From Actinomycetes bacterium (GTDB lineage Bacteria; Actinomycetota; Acidimicrobiia; Acidimicrobiales; Acidimicrobiaceae), in contig JAKBSX010000239.1 in the NCBI GenBank assembly GCA_021844725.1, positions 1 through 5,622 on the forward strand: a stretch of 5,622 nucleotides of DNA, in the 5' to 3' direction. The position numbers were made by a program, and so were the translations under genes. How positions within the stretch are numbered: position 1 is the first letter of the stretch; every line of letters begins with the position of its first letter. Positions 1-5,498 of the stretch are shown piece by piece. A model generated the notes under the pieces. That model did not search any database, was not told where the DNA came from, and saw nothing but the letters and a program-made list of their open reading frames with translations.

Positions 1-2
1 AG

Positions 3-1322
3 TTGGCACAAACAATAAGCCAAAAATCCGCTACGGCAATCGGGCTCGGTGCCATCATAGGAGCTGGGATATTTGTTCTGAGCGGCACTGCAATATCGCT
101 TGCGGGCAAGTACGCGCTGCTTTCGTTCATCTTGGTCGGAGTCATCGCCTTGATCGTCGCCTTTGAGCTTGGAGAGCTTGGTAGCATTATGCCGAACGCA
201 CAGGGAGCTTCATATTCCTACATAAGAGAAGCTTTCGGAAACGAGATGGGGTTCATCAGCGGTATCTTGCTCTATTTCAGTTACGTCTCATCTATATCTG
301 TAATCGCTCTTGGTTTTTCGGATTATCTTTCCTCACTCTTGGGTGTCAGCGGTAGTGCATTCAAGATCGGAATAACCCTATTGCTGATCGTAGTTCTTGC
401 AATAGTGAACATCCTCGGTGTCAGCAAGGCAGCAAAAGTTGAACTCTGGCTGGTGTCATTCAAGATATCTGTCCTGATAATCCTTGTTACGTTCGCATTC
501 ATATTCTCGTACTTTGATCATTTTGCAAACATGGGCAATTTTACGGCGCTACCGGACCAGGCAAGCTTCAAGGGCGTATTTGGCGCGAGCGTCGCAGTCT
601 TTTTCGCGTATGCTGGATTCCAATCGATATCGACAATCACAGCTGAAGTAAAAGGGGGCGCAAAAGGTGCAGCCAAATCAATTATCTCTGCCGTTTCAAT
701 AAGTCTAGTCCTCTATGTTGTCGTTGCGCTAGCGCTTATGTTTTTGGCGCCGGCATCAAGCTACGGAATTTCAGGCGATCCGATCGCGTTTGCACTAGGG
801 CGCTCTAATGCTCCGCTGAGCTTGTCGATTCTGATAAAAATTGGTGCGCTAGTCGCAACTACATCAGCCTCACTGGCGATGATTCTTTCTTCCTCGCGCA
901 TAATCCACCAGCTTGGCACAGATGGAATGCTTCCTGGAATAGTTGGAAAGTACGACCAGAAGCGCGATGTACCCATAAACGGAGTGATTATTTCGACTAT
1001 CTTAGCTCTGCCATTCTTGTTCTTAGGAAATATTTACGTCATCGCGGCCGTCAGCAACTTTGGATTGATATTCTCCTACATCATGGCTAGCCTTTCAGTC
1101 TTTAAATTCAGGAGAGTAAGCAGAAATGCCGAGTTCAAGACTCCGTATTTCCCTTATCTTTCAATTGTTGCGATAGTCGCCTTACTCCTATTGATATTCG
1201 GCATGCCCACAGAATCCCTAGTTGTAGGAGTAATCACCCTGATTTCACTGATGGTAGTTTATCAGTTCTTGAGAAAGGAGATGCCATCATCCGTTTCGAA
1301 AGGAAGACTATTCGGCTCATGA
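3..1322 (+). CDS. APC superfamily amino-acid permease (possibly 5'-incomplete)
   Basis: This is a predicted secondary transporter for amino acids or polyamines in the cytoplasmic membrane; the substrate cannot be read from the sequence. TM1 carries the unwound glycine-rich signature of the APC fold (GLGAIIGAGIFVLSG, residues 14-28). TM6 has the matching FAYAGFQSISTITAE segment (residues 201-215). Hydrophobic segments near 11-32, 38-58, 80-110, 119-139, 150-170, 192-212, 226-248, 275-296, 325-345, 347-367, 382-400 and 403-423 give the usual twelve helices. The 439 residues match the family length of about 430-500. The first usable start is a TTG with only two bases before it, so the true start may lie outside the window. 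Family members normally have 10-20 residues before TM1, so at most a few residues are missing. The gene ends in TGA. No partner gene follows on the same strand nearby. Confidence 0.93.
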   Translation: MAQTISQKSATAIGLGAIIGAGIFVLSGTAISLAGKYALLSFILVGVIALIVAFELGELGSIMPNAQGASYSYIREAFGNEMGFISGILLYFSYVSSISVIALGFSDYLSSLLGVSGSAFKIGITLLLIVVLAIVNILGVSKAAKVELWLVSFKISVLIILVTFAFIFSYFDHFANMGNFTALPDQASFKGVFGASVAVFFAYAGFQSISTITAEVKGGAKGAAKSIISAVSISLVLYVVVALALMFLAPASSYGISGDPIAFALGRSNAPLSLSILIKIGALVATTSASLAMILSSSRIIHQLGTDGMLPGIVGKYDQKRDVPINGVIISTILALPFLFLGNIYVIAAVSNFGLIFSYIMASLSVFKFRRVSRNAEFKTPYFPYLSIVAIVALLLLIFGMPTESLVVGVITLISLMVVYQFLRKEMPSSVSKGRLFGS

Positions 1323-1327
1323 TGAGC
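1315..1327. repeat. Palindrome over the permease stop codon
   Basis: GCTCAT-G-ATGAGC is a perfect six-base inverted repeat with a one-base centre, and the permease TGA stop lies in the middle. The centre is too short for a stable hairpin loop and no T-run follows, so calling it a terminator would be speculative. It may be chance. Confidence 0.3.
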
Positions 1328-1404
1328 TAGCCAGAGCTTTCTCAGCGCATTCCTGTAAGTCTCGCCAAATGACACAGCGCTTGGGTCAGAGCCGTGAGGC
1401 CCCT

Positions 1405-1417
1405 CAGCCGAAGGCTG
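1405..1417. repeat. Short hairpin CAGCC-GAA-GGCTG
   Basis: This is a perfect five-base stem with a GAA loop, followed on the plus strand by TCTTTGG. It lies about 80 bases after the permease stop and could be a weak 3'-end structure for that transcript. It also falls inside the minus-strand coding remnant, so it may have no function. Confidence 0.3.
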
Positions 1418-1609
1418 TCTTTGGAGCTTGTTTGCACCGCCCGGACTTTGCAGGGTGTTGATTTCGAACCACTGACCTGAGGAGTTACAGATTGCAATAG
1501 ACGATCTTGTAGCTAACTACTGAGTTTTCAATTTGTAGCAGAAATTTACATATGATCCGAGATTTCTTGCTATACAATAATCTTCCGAATAGTCTAGATG
1601 GATGGACGA

Positions 1610-1759
1610 CTATAAGAACTCGGAATGGCAAACGTAAATTTCAGAATTCCTATCAGATATTCTATGAGTACTGTAAGTCGGTTTTGCTAAGTCTTCGGCA
1701 ATTTGAACTTGCCAAAACTGGAATTTCTCCGTGTTAAAATTCGGTGATCTTTCAGTCAT
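1610..1759 (-). CDS. Small ORF overlapping the end of the broken upstream gene
   Basis: This 49-residue ORF starts at an ATG that overlaps the stop of the preceding minus-strand gene (ATGACTGA), an arrangement typical of translational coupling. The product is polar and aromatic (begins MTERSPNFNTEKFQFW) with no membrane segment and no motif I recognise. It ends at TAG 1612-1610. The plus strand of the same stretch also has an ORF of about 61 codons, and neither has independent support. The overlap is the only argument for it, and the upstream gene is itself broken, so it is probably chance. Confidence 0.2.
   Translation of the reverse strand: MTERSPNFNTEKFQFWQVQIAEDLAKPTYSTHRISDRNSEIYVCHSEFL
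1681..1718. repeat. Imperfect inverted repeat downstream of the broken gene
   Basis: GTTTTGCTAAG (1681-1691) and CTTGCCAAAAC (1708-1718) are complementary at 9 of 11 positions. A second short repeat, GGCAA/TTGCC, is nested at 1697-1713. The structure lies 34-71 bases past the stop of the minus-strand pseudogene, where a 3'-end or processing hairpin could sit. No T-tract strengthens the terminator reading. Confidence 0.3.
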
Positions 1760-2475
1760 GTAAGCTTACTTGCGGTTTTGAGACTTGTGGAATCGGCACG
1801 TAGTCATAATAACCAATCTTAACCAGACGCATAGATACCGCGTCTATTAGCCCTTTCCTAAGTTTTGTGAGGTCATGTTTTGATTGTTTCATCGCCTCAA
1901 TAACTTCGCTAATAGTGTGGCCGTCATAGACGGGACAGTTCTTGCACAAACTGAAAAGGTGATCAACGCCTTTGGTCAAACGCTCGCCACCGAACTTGAA
2001 AACGTGATTAGTTCCAAAGAATCCAGTTTTACCTTCAGCATAGTTCTTCAATAGTACTTCCAAGGCTGAGTACGCAAGAATCTCAATGGCTTCCTTTTTA
2101 CTGAAATCAGGTAGGTGAACGTACGCCTGTTCAAATAGATCGGATGCAACGAAACTGATAACCACATACCGAAAGCGTGTTTACCAACTGCTAAACTCCA
2201 AAGTCCGTAAACAAGCTCGTCAGGTAAACCAGAAATTTTTAGATGTTTCTTAACATTCTTAGGATTCATTTCCGAACCGCCTTGTTTCGTATTAAAATGA
2301 ATCACCTTTGGCGTTGGCACGCTAAAAGTTTCACAATTTCGAACAACTAATTCGCCCTTCACAATTCCTTTGTCTCTCCTATCGTATATCCAAGAGTCCT
2401 TTAACAAGGGCATCTCTTTGAACGGAAGAGCTTTGGAAAGGGCTGCTCTTACAAACGTTTTTCCCGATTCTTCAT
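1752..2475 (-). pseudogene. Unknown-family gene broken by two frameshifts
   Basis: Three minus-strand frames read as one protein. It starts at ATG 2475 behind a good ribosome binding site and opens MKNREK. Losing one base in the A5 run (2462-2458) would otherwise end it after eight codons. The next frame gives TFVRAALSKALPFKEMPLL and runs to about AVGKHAFGM. A second missing base near 2165-2175 passes the reading to VISFVASDLFEQAYVHLP and on to a TGA at 1754-1752. Restoring both bases gives 242 codons, about 241 residues. The product looks soluble and mixed alpha/beta, with a CKNC pair (LFSLCKNCPVYDG) in the C-terminal third. I recognise no family. No slippery heptamer is visible at either site, so programmed frameshifting is unlikely; two losses point to a dead gene or, less likely, sequencing error. 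The downstream open part alone could still yield about 137 residues from GTG 2165. Confidence 0.72.
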
Positions 2476-2486
2476 GATATTACCTC
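2476..2486 (-). promoter_or_regulatory. Ribosome binding site that fixes the pseudogene start
   Basis: Minus-strand GAGGTAAT (2486-2479) matches the Shine-Dalgarno box GAGGTGAT at seven of eight bases and is followed by the spacer ATC and then ATG 2475. The spacer is identical in sequence and length to that of the intact gene starting at 4504. This argues that ATG 2475 was the ancestral start and that the interruption right after it is a frameshift. Confidence 0.55.
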
Positions 2487-2547
2487 AAACTCTTTCGGCT
2501 TGAGGCTTCGCTCATCATAGTAAGCATTCCCTCTTTACAAGATGAAA

Positions 2548-2557
2548 GTATAATACT
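2548..2557 (+). promoter_or_regulatory. TATA element for the CDF-like gene, near-leaderless start
   Basis: GTATAATACT lies with its centre about 31 bases before the TTG start at 2583. Archaeal transcription starts roughly 25 bases after the TATA centre, so the transcript would begin at about 2577-2580, only a few bases before the start codon. No Shine-Dalgarno box precedes the TTG, which fits a leaderless message. TATAAT is also a bacterial -10 consensus, but I see no good -35 box upstream. Confidence 0.5.
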
Positions 2558-2582
2558 GGATGATTTCTTCCGTCTCTAGCAG

Positions 2583-3317
2583 TTGAGCGAACAACAACAG
2601 ATTTGCCAAGTATGCGAGTGCGGAGAGGAATCCTGCAAGGGCTGCACGAAACAACAAGAATGCCACGATTGCAATTCTGAGGGTACTTGCTGTTGCGCCA
2701 GCACGCATGTTATCTGGCACAAAGCACAAGTCCGAAGAGGACTATTGCTCGAATATTTTAGTTTAGGTTGGATGAGCGTTGAGATAATCGCCTCCGTAAT
2801 TGCAGGGGCAATCGTCGGAAAAAGTTTCGCTCTCCTTGCCTTCGGCGGCGATAGCTTGGTTGAGCTGCTATCTGCTTACGTCGTCTTGGGCTATCTCAGA
2901 AAGTTGAAAAGAGGGATACTCCAGAGCGAAGTCGAATCGGAGAGAACTGAAAAGCTAGCCACGACATTATTGATTCTGCTCATTCCGATAATAGCAGGGG
3001 GAGCTGTCTATTCATACTTTTCAGGAATCAGAATTGAGTCATCGCCTTTAGGAATTGCGGTAGCTCTGGGAGCAGTTTTTATCATGCCTGTTCTCTGGAT
3101 TCAAAAGAGGAGGATAGGAAGAGAAGGCAACCTTCTACCTCTGAGCATAGATGCGGCTGAATCAGCGACTTGTTTCTTCATGGCTATCGCAGTGCTGGTT
3201 GGTTTGTTGTTGAACTATTATCTCGCAATATCTTGGGCAGACTATGTGGCTACAGCCGTGATTTTGGGCTTTGTAGCTCTGGAAATCCGAGAATCTTTAG
3301 TTGAAATGATAAAATGA
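2583..3317 (+). CDS. CDF-like cation transporter with cysteine-rich N-terminus
   Basis: This is a predicted six-helix membrane protein that probably exports or moves divalent metal ions. Residues 57-104 follow the pattern of short divergent cation diffusion facilitator (CDF) proteins: an LEYFSLGWMSVE start to TM1, then SFALLAFGGDSLVELLSA in TM2 with Asp90 and Glu94. TM5 begins DAAESATCFF (Asp190, Glu193, Cys197), and TM6 begins ISWADYVATA (Asp220). The acidic pairs in TM2 and TM5 sit where CDF proteins place their HxxxD/DxxxD metal site; both His positions are missing. At 244 residues it ends after TM6 and lacks the cytoplasmic metal-binding domain of classical CDFs. Instead, residues 8-38 hold ten cysteines (8, 11, 13, 18, 21, 27, 30, 36, 37, 38) and one His (28), likely a soft-metal binding segment. 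The TTG start is forced, since a TAG lies two codons upstream. Substrate is unknown: Zn, Co, Cd or Cu are candidates. Confidence 0.82.
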   Translation: MSEQQQICQVCECGEESCKGCTKQQECHDCNSEGTCCCASTHVIWHKAQVRRGLLLEYFSLGWMSVEIIASVIAGAIVGKSFALLAFGGDSLVELLSAYVVLGYLRKLKRGILQSEVESERTEKLATTLLILLIPIIAGGAVYSYFSGIRIESSPLGIAVALGAVFIMPVLWIQKRRIGREGNLLPLSIDAAESATCFFMAIAVLVGLLLNYYLAISWADYVATAVILGFVALEIRESLVEMIK

Positions 3318-3781
3318 GAAACCGAGCGGGAGCTTGACAGACTCGGCGAATTTGGAGTGCAACATGTCACGATTCAATTAGATAATGCTTGCTGCTGCGC
3401 GCTTTCTCGTGATCGCAAAAGCTAGCTGAATAGTGAACGCATTTGATTTTACTGGTTTCTTCACTATTGCAGGTTGTGGACCCTGAGAAAATCCAAACAA
3501 ATTTATTGGCTACGAGGATTATCTTACCTACCCGAACATTAAAGGAATCTCTAATCTTTCTTACACTTACGTCTCTACCAATATTTCGGAAGCATGAGGG
3601 CGGAATCCGAAAGATCCTCATCCCCGGAGTCTAGGTGCCTTCATAAGCGTCGATTTACGATTACAGAAATATCCATTGAAGAAACTTACAAAGAATTGAA
3701 GCTAGACAGACTTGAATATACCGTGCCTCGATAAACCAGGATCAAGGCATACAAAAAGTTCTACAGACCCTTCAGGTAAAG
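3318..3781. other. Intergenic stretch without a convincing gene
   Basis: About 460 bases lie between the convergent CDF-like and helix-turn-helix genes. Open frames of 63 and 84 codons exist on opposite strands around 3367-3634, but they shadow each other, lack ribosome binding sites and show no recognisable motif. The only piece with protein-like texture is the 46-codon ORF at 3594-3734, listed separately. No strong hairpin or T-run terminator was found. Confidence 0.5.
3594..3734 (+). CDS. Small ORF, 46 residues, or gene-end remnant
   Basis: ATG to TAA encodes 46 residues. The first 20 are Ser/Arg/Glu-rich and look arbitrary. The last 25 (RFTITEISIEETYKELKLD, then RLEYTVPR) have the balanced charge and alternation of a real protein end. 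There is no ribosome binding site and no recognised family. It could be the surviving C-terminus of a lost gene or chance. Confidence 0.2.
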   Translation: MRAESERSSSPESRCLHKRRFTITEISIEETYKELKLDRLEYTVPR

Positions 3782-4504
3782 CTAACCTTCAACCCTCTGA
3801 CTAATCTCTTTTGGAACTCCCATTACCACTCTAGCTGCAGTTTCAGGAGTAAACTGTCTGCCGTTGCATGCGCTAATGACAAAACGCGCACCACCAATCG
3901 TGGAGTAGCTGTCACGAAGAACGAAAAACAGAAGAGGCATGTCATCCGATCCTCTGGAAACACGAACTGTACTTTCTAAAGACCCTCCTTTGCCAACGAT
4001 AAGATTTCCTTTATTATCAAAAGTGCAAAGAGCCGAGCTTCTTGGCTTTATTGACTTTTTTGCCTTCGTTTTCCCCTTTTTCTTCAATGCATAATATACA
4101 CTCAAAGCGGTAACGCCTAACTTTTTAGCTATGTCCCTGTAATTCATGCCTGATTCTGAAAGTTTTATGACCTCTGCTTCCTGAACAGGCGTAATTTCTG
4201 ATTCTCGAAATTCGTCGATTAGATGGTTTGTGTCTTTACCGACGCCTGCAATCCAAAAAGAGTAATCGGTCTTTCCATTTTCATTGAGGTTCTGTTTGAG
4301 TGAACTGTCCGAGACGAGAGCAGCAAGCAGCAATTTGTATGTGATCGGTACTAACTTGGGCTTTAACATGCGGTCTTTTGATTGTGAGGCGTTTGCTTTT
4401 TCATTTAACATGTAAAGTGGTATTCCGTTGGCCTTTCCAATTTCATGAAATCCTAGTTCATTTCGCTTCCTTTCCAATGCCTCCGTTTGTTGTTGTGTTG
4501 TCAC
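3782..4504 (-). CDS. Unknown-family protein with central helix-turn-helix
   Basis: This is an intact 240-residue, probably DNA-binding protein. Residues 107-140 form a helix-turn-helix of the Hin/resolvase or sigma-region-4-like type: EAEVIKLSESGMNYRDIAKK, then LGVTALSVYYAL. A very basic linker follows (KKKGKTKAKKSIKPR, residues 141-155), suited to the DNA backbone. The N-terminal 100 residues and the strand-rich C-terminal part (about 158-235, with VRVSRGSDDMPLLFFVLRD and TIGGARFVIS) match nothing I recognise. No recombinase catalytic Ser/Tyr set is apparent, so a regulator is likelier than an enzyme. There is no signal peptide or membrane helix. The GTG start is supported by a perfect GGTGAT box three bases upstream. 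The gene stands alone; a dyad covering its own TATA element suggests repression by itself or another factor. Confidence 0.8.
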   Translation of the reverse strand: MTTQQQTEALERKRNELGFHEIGKANGIPLYMLNEKANASQSKDRMLKPKLVPITYKLLLAALVSDSSLKQNLNENGKTDYSFWIAGVGKDTNHLIDEFRESEITPVQEAEVIKLSESGMNYRDIAKKLGVTALSVYYALKKKGKTKAKKSIKPRSSALCTFDNKGNLIVGKGGSLESTVRVSRGSDDMPLLFFVLRDSYSTIGGARFVISACNGRQFTPETAARVVMGVPKEISQRVEG

Positions 4505-4507
4505 GAT

Positions 4508-4513
4508 ATCACC
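4508..4513 (-). promoter_or_regulatory. Ribosome binding site GGTGAT for the HTH gene
   Basis: Minus-strand GGTGAT (4513-4508) is fully complementary to the ATCACC of the 16S rRNA 3' end and is followed by ATC and the GTG start at 4504. It decides the start in favour of this GTG over the internal ATG codons at residues 32 and 46. Confidence 0.65.
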
Positions 4514-4545
4514 AGCAGTTTCGATTTTCTTCTTAACAATTCAAA

Positions 4546-4564
4546 GCGCCTCATATATGAGCGC
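4546..4564 (-). promoter_or_regulatory. TATA element inside a dyad operator
   Basis: GCGCCTCATATATGAGCGC is a ten-base perfect palindrome (TCATATATGA) flanked by GCGC on both sides, with one extra C on the left. Its TATATGA centre is about 51 bases before the GTG at 4504. A start about 25 bases after the TATA centre would leave a leader of roughly 25 bases, enough to include the GGTGAT box. A regulator bound to the dyad would block TBP, so this looks like an operator. The protein that binds it is not shown by the sequence. Confidence 0.45.
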
Positions 4565-4712
4565 ATACATAAGAAACTACAAGAAAGAGACCTTGCGTTT
4601 TCTCGCCGATCCCCCAGCTACATGGTACTATCGTCGATCATACTGGATGAGGGCTTCCTATATTCAGAAGTTGAGTTACTCTTCTTCACCCGATTTTCCC
4701 CCATTAAGAACT
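4565..4712. other. Short spacer between HTH promoter and VOC pseudogene
   Basis: The plus strand has open frames crossing this spacer, one beginning at an ATG inside the dyad (4557). They continue as antisense to the VOC pseudogene and have no ribosome binding site. I see no gene here. Confidence 0.4.
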
Positions 4713-5082
4713 TCAATAAGGAGGGAATTGGTTGATTTGGAAAGAGTTCCCGCCGAGGCCGAGGAATATTGCTGATATTCTGTATGGGCGCTCCAATGGT
4801 TCCTGTTTGAACTGAACACCTTTTGTCATGAACTTCAGAAGCTTTCTTGCAGTCATCTACCGTCATTGTGATGTGTGTGGAAGAGATGTTTACGCCCAAT
4901 TTGCCTGCCTCAAGTAAGATAAGTACCAAATCCTATCCATTTGGTCCAACAATCACCCATCTCCCTCCTCCTAGTGGGTTATAGTCCGCTTTCTTATCGA
5001 AGCCGACCTTCTTCGTGTAAAATTCGACCGCTTCATCTTGATTCTTCACGACCAGCGCTACGTGAGATATCTTCGCCCTCAT
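4713..5082 (-). pseudogene. VOC/glyoxalase-fold protein pseudogene
   Basis: The minus strand encodes a small protein of the vicinal-oxygen-chelate fold (glyoxalase, bleomycin-resistance and dioxygenase superfamily), but it is broken twice. From ATG 5082 it reads MRAKISHVALVVKNQDEAVE then FYTKKVGFDKKADY, the typical first beta-alpha-beta unit with the metal-ligand His7. After GRWVIVGPNG an in-frame TAG (4935-4933) stands where relatives have Gln, so CAG to TAG fits. The same frame goes on with DLVLILLEAG and THITMTVDDCKKASE. One extra base near 4801-4808 then moves it to a third frame with EPLERPYRISAIFLGLGGNS and FQINQFPPY, ending at TGA 4715-4713. Removing that base gives 123 codons, the usual VOC domain length. 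The conserved DPDGN near the end has become GLGGN, a further sign of decay. The original reaction cannot be told. Confidence 0.8.
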
Positions 5083-5410
5083 GCTTTCACAGAGAAGCGT
5101 ACTGTTACCTGAACCCTTACCTAAACAATCTAGAAAAAAGGGAAGCTAAAAGTATTGTGGAGACTAGTCTATAGGAATTCTACCCTTCCTAGCGTTTTTC
5201 TAAAGAATTCATTCTGTGAGTACTATGAATCCATTTGAAGTTCCTGTGATTGATTGATGAAATGTTGTTGCTCGTTCAGTTGCAATTTAAATGACGTCTA
5301 CATAGATGTGAGTTCACGGAGATATGCGTCTTGATACTTGAGAGATCAGTTTGCACAAGTTAAAAAGTTAGGATCAAGCGAAAGCAGCAGAACAGAGCCT
5401 TCTTCCTTGT

Positions 5411-5497
5411 ATGAACAACTCAGAACAGCTTGATTCAAGCTCTCTAAGCTCAGAACAATTCGAAACGGCGCGTATGCATGAAAGAAGAGATGTTTGA
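5411..5497 (+). CDS. Tiny ORF, 28 residues, doubtful
   Basis: ATG to TGA encodes 28 Ser/Glu-rich residues (begins MNNSEQLDSSSLSSEQF). An A/T element (GTTAAAAAG, about 5358-5366) lies roughly 50 bases upstream in a plausible TATA position, but there is no Shine-Dalgarno box. It covers the 15-base palindrome. It may simply be chance. Confidence 0.12.
   Translation: MNNSEQLDSSSLSSEQFETARMHERRDV
5427..5441. repeat. 15-base palindrome AGCTTGA-T-TCAAGCT
   Basis: This is a perfect seven-base inverted repeat around one central base, flanked by two copies of CTCAGAACA (one just before, one starting about 28 bases later). It is built like a dimeric-regulator operator. If the minus-strand frame ending at 5499 is real, the site lies just past its end, which makes a promoter role for that gene unlikely. 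Confidence 0.35.
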
Positions 5498-5498
5498 A

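Larger units (their letters stand above)
1262..1516 (-). pseudogene. Possible coding remnant, 84 codons without a start
   Basis: On the minus strand a frame stays open for 84 codons and ends at a TGA at 1264-1262. It contains no ATG, GTG or TTG near its beginning; an in-frame TAG (1519-1517) closes it, and a TTG sits four codons above that TAG. The translation does not look random. It includes NSSGQWFEINTLQ and, further on, SFGETYRNALRKLWLAHHE, with no low-complexity runs. The last 20 codons lie inside the 3' end of the permease gene on the other strand, so any real remnant probably covers about 1325-1500. I do not recognise a family. It may be a dead gene whose TAG replaced a sense codon, or a chance open frame. 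Confidence 0.3.
5083..5498. other. AT-rich stretch without a supported gene
   Basis: About 415 bases run upstream of the VOC pseudogene. Both strands are crossed by frequent stops. It contains short simple repeats (GATTGATTGATG near 5250), the palindrome ATTTAAAT near 5286, and the palindrome and tiny ORF listed separately. No clear TATA plus ribosome binding site pair is visible for the VOC start; only GTGA lies shortly before its ATG. Confidence 0.5.

Noticed and set aside
761..976. Minus-strand ORF inside the permease gene.
   Set aside because: It lies wholly antisense to a clear transmembrane coding sequence.
1517..1519. Two disrupted minus-strand frames carry in-frame TAG codons (1517-1519 and 4933-4935), raising the idea of pyrrolysine or stop readthrough.
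   Set aside because: The VOC gene also has a frameshift and a lost motif, so it is simply dead, and the intact 3782-4504 gene uses TAG as its stop. No readthrough element is visible.
1449..1525. tRNA-like text on the minus strand (GGTTCGAAATC, then upstream CTGTAAC and CTCAGTAGTTAG) suggesting a tRNA-Tyr fragment or integration scar.
   Set aside because: The putative T stem pairs at only three of five positions, and neither an anticodon stem nor an acceptor stem can be formed. The same bases read as an open protein frame (GQWFEINTLQ), which explains them as well.
1552..1737. Plus-strand ORF of 61 codons.
   Set aside because: There is no ribosome binding site and no recognisable motif, and the opposite strand has an equally plausible short frame across the same bases.
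2165..2175. Programmed ribosomal frameshifting in the 1752-2475 gene.
   Set aside because: No slippery heptamer or following stem-loop is evident, and a second frameshift sits near the start in an A-run.
3367..3634. Opposing ORFs of 84 (minus) and 63 (plus) codons.
   Set aside because: They overlap each other almost completely, lack translation signals and have unremarkable composition.
4557..4775. Plus-strand ORF of 72 codons with several Tyr/Arg residues.
   Set aside because: Its ATG lies inside the TATA/dyad of the opposite gene, it has no ribosome binding site, and its 3' third is antisense to the VOC pseudogene.
4941..5174. Plus-strand ORF of 77 codons.
   Set aside because: Its first 140 bases are antisense to the VOC reading frame, and the rest shows no motif.
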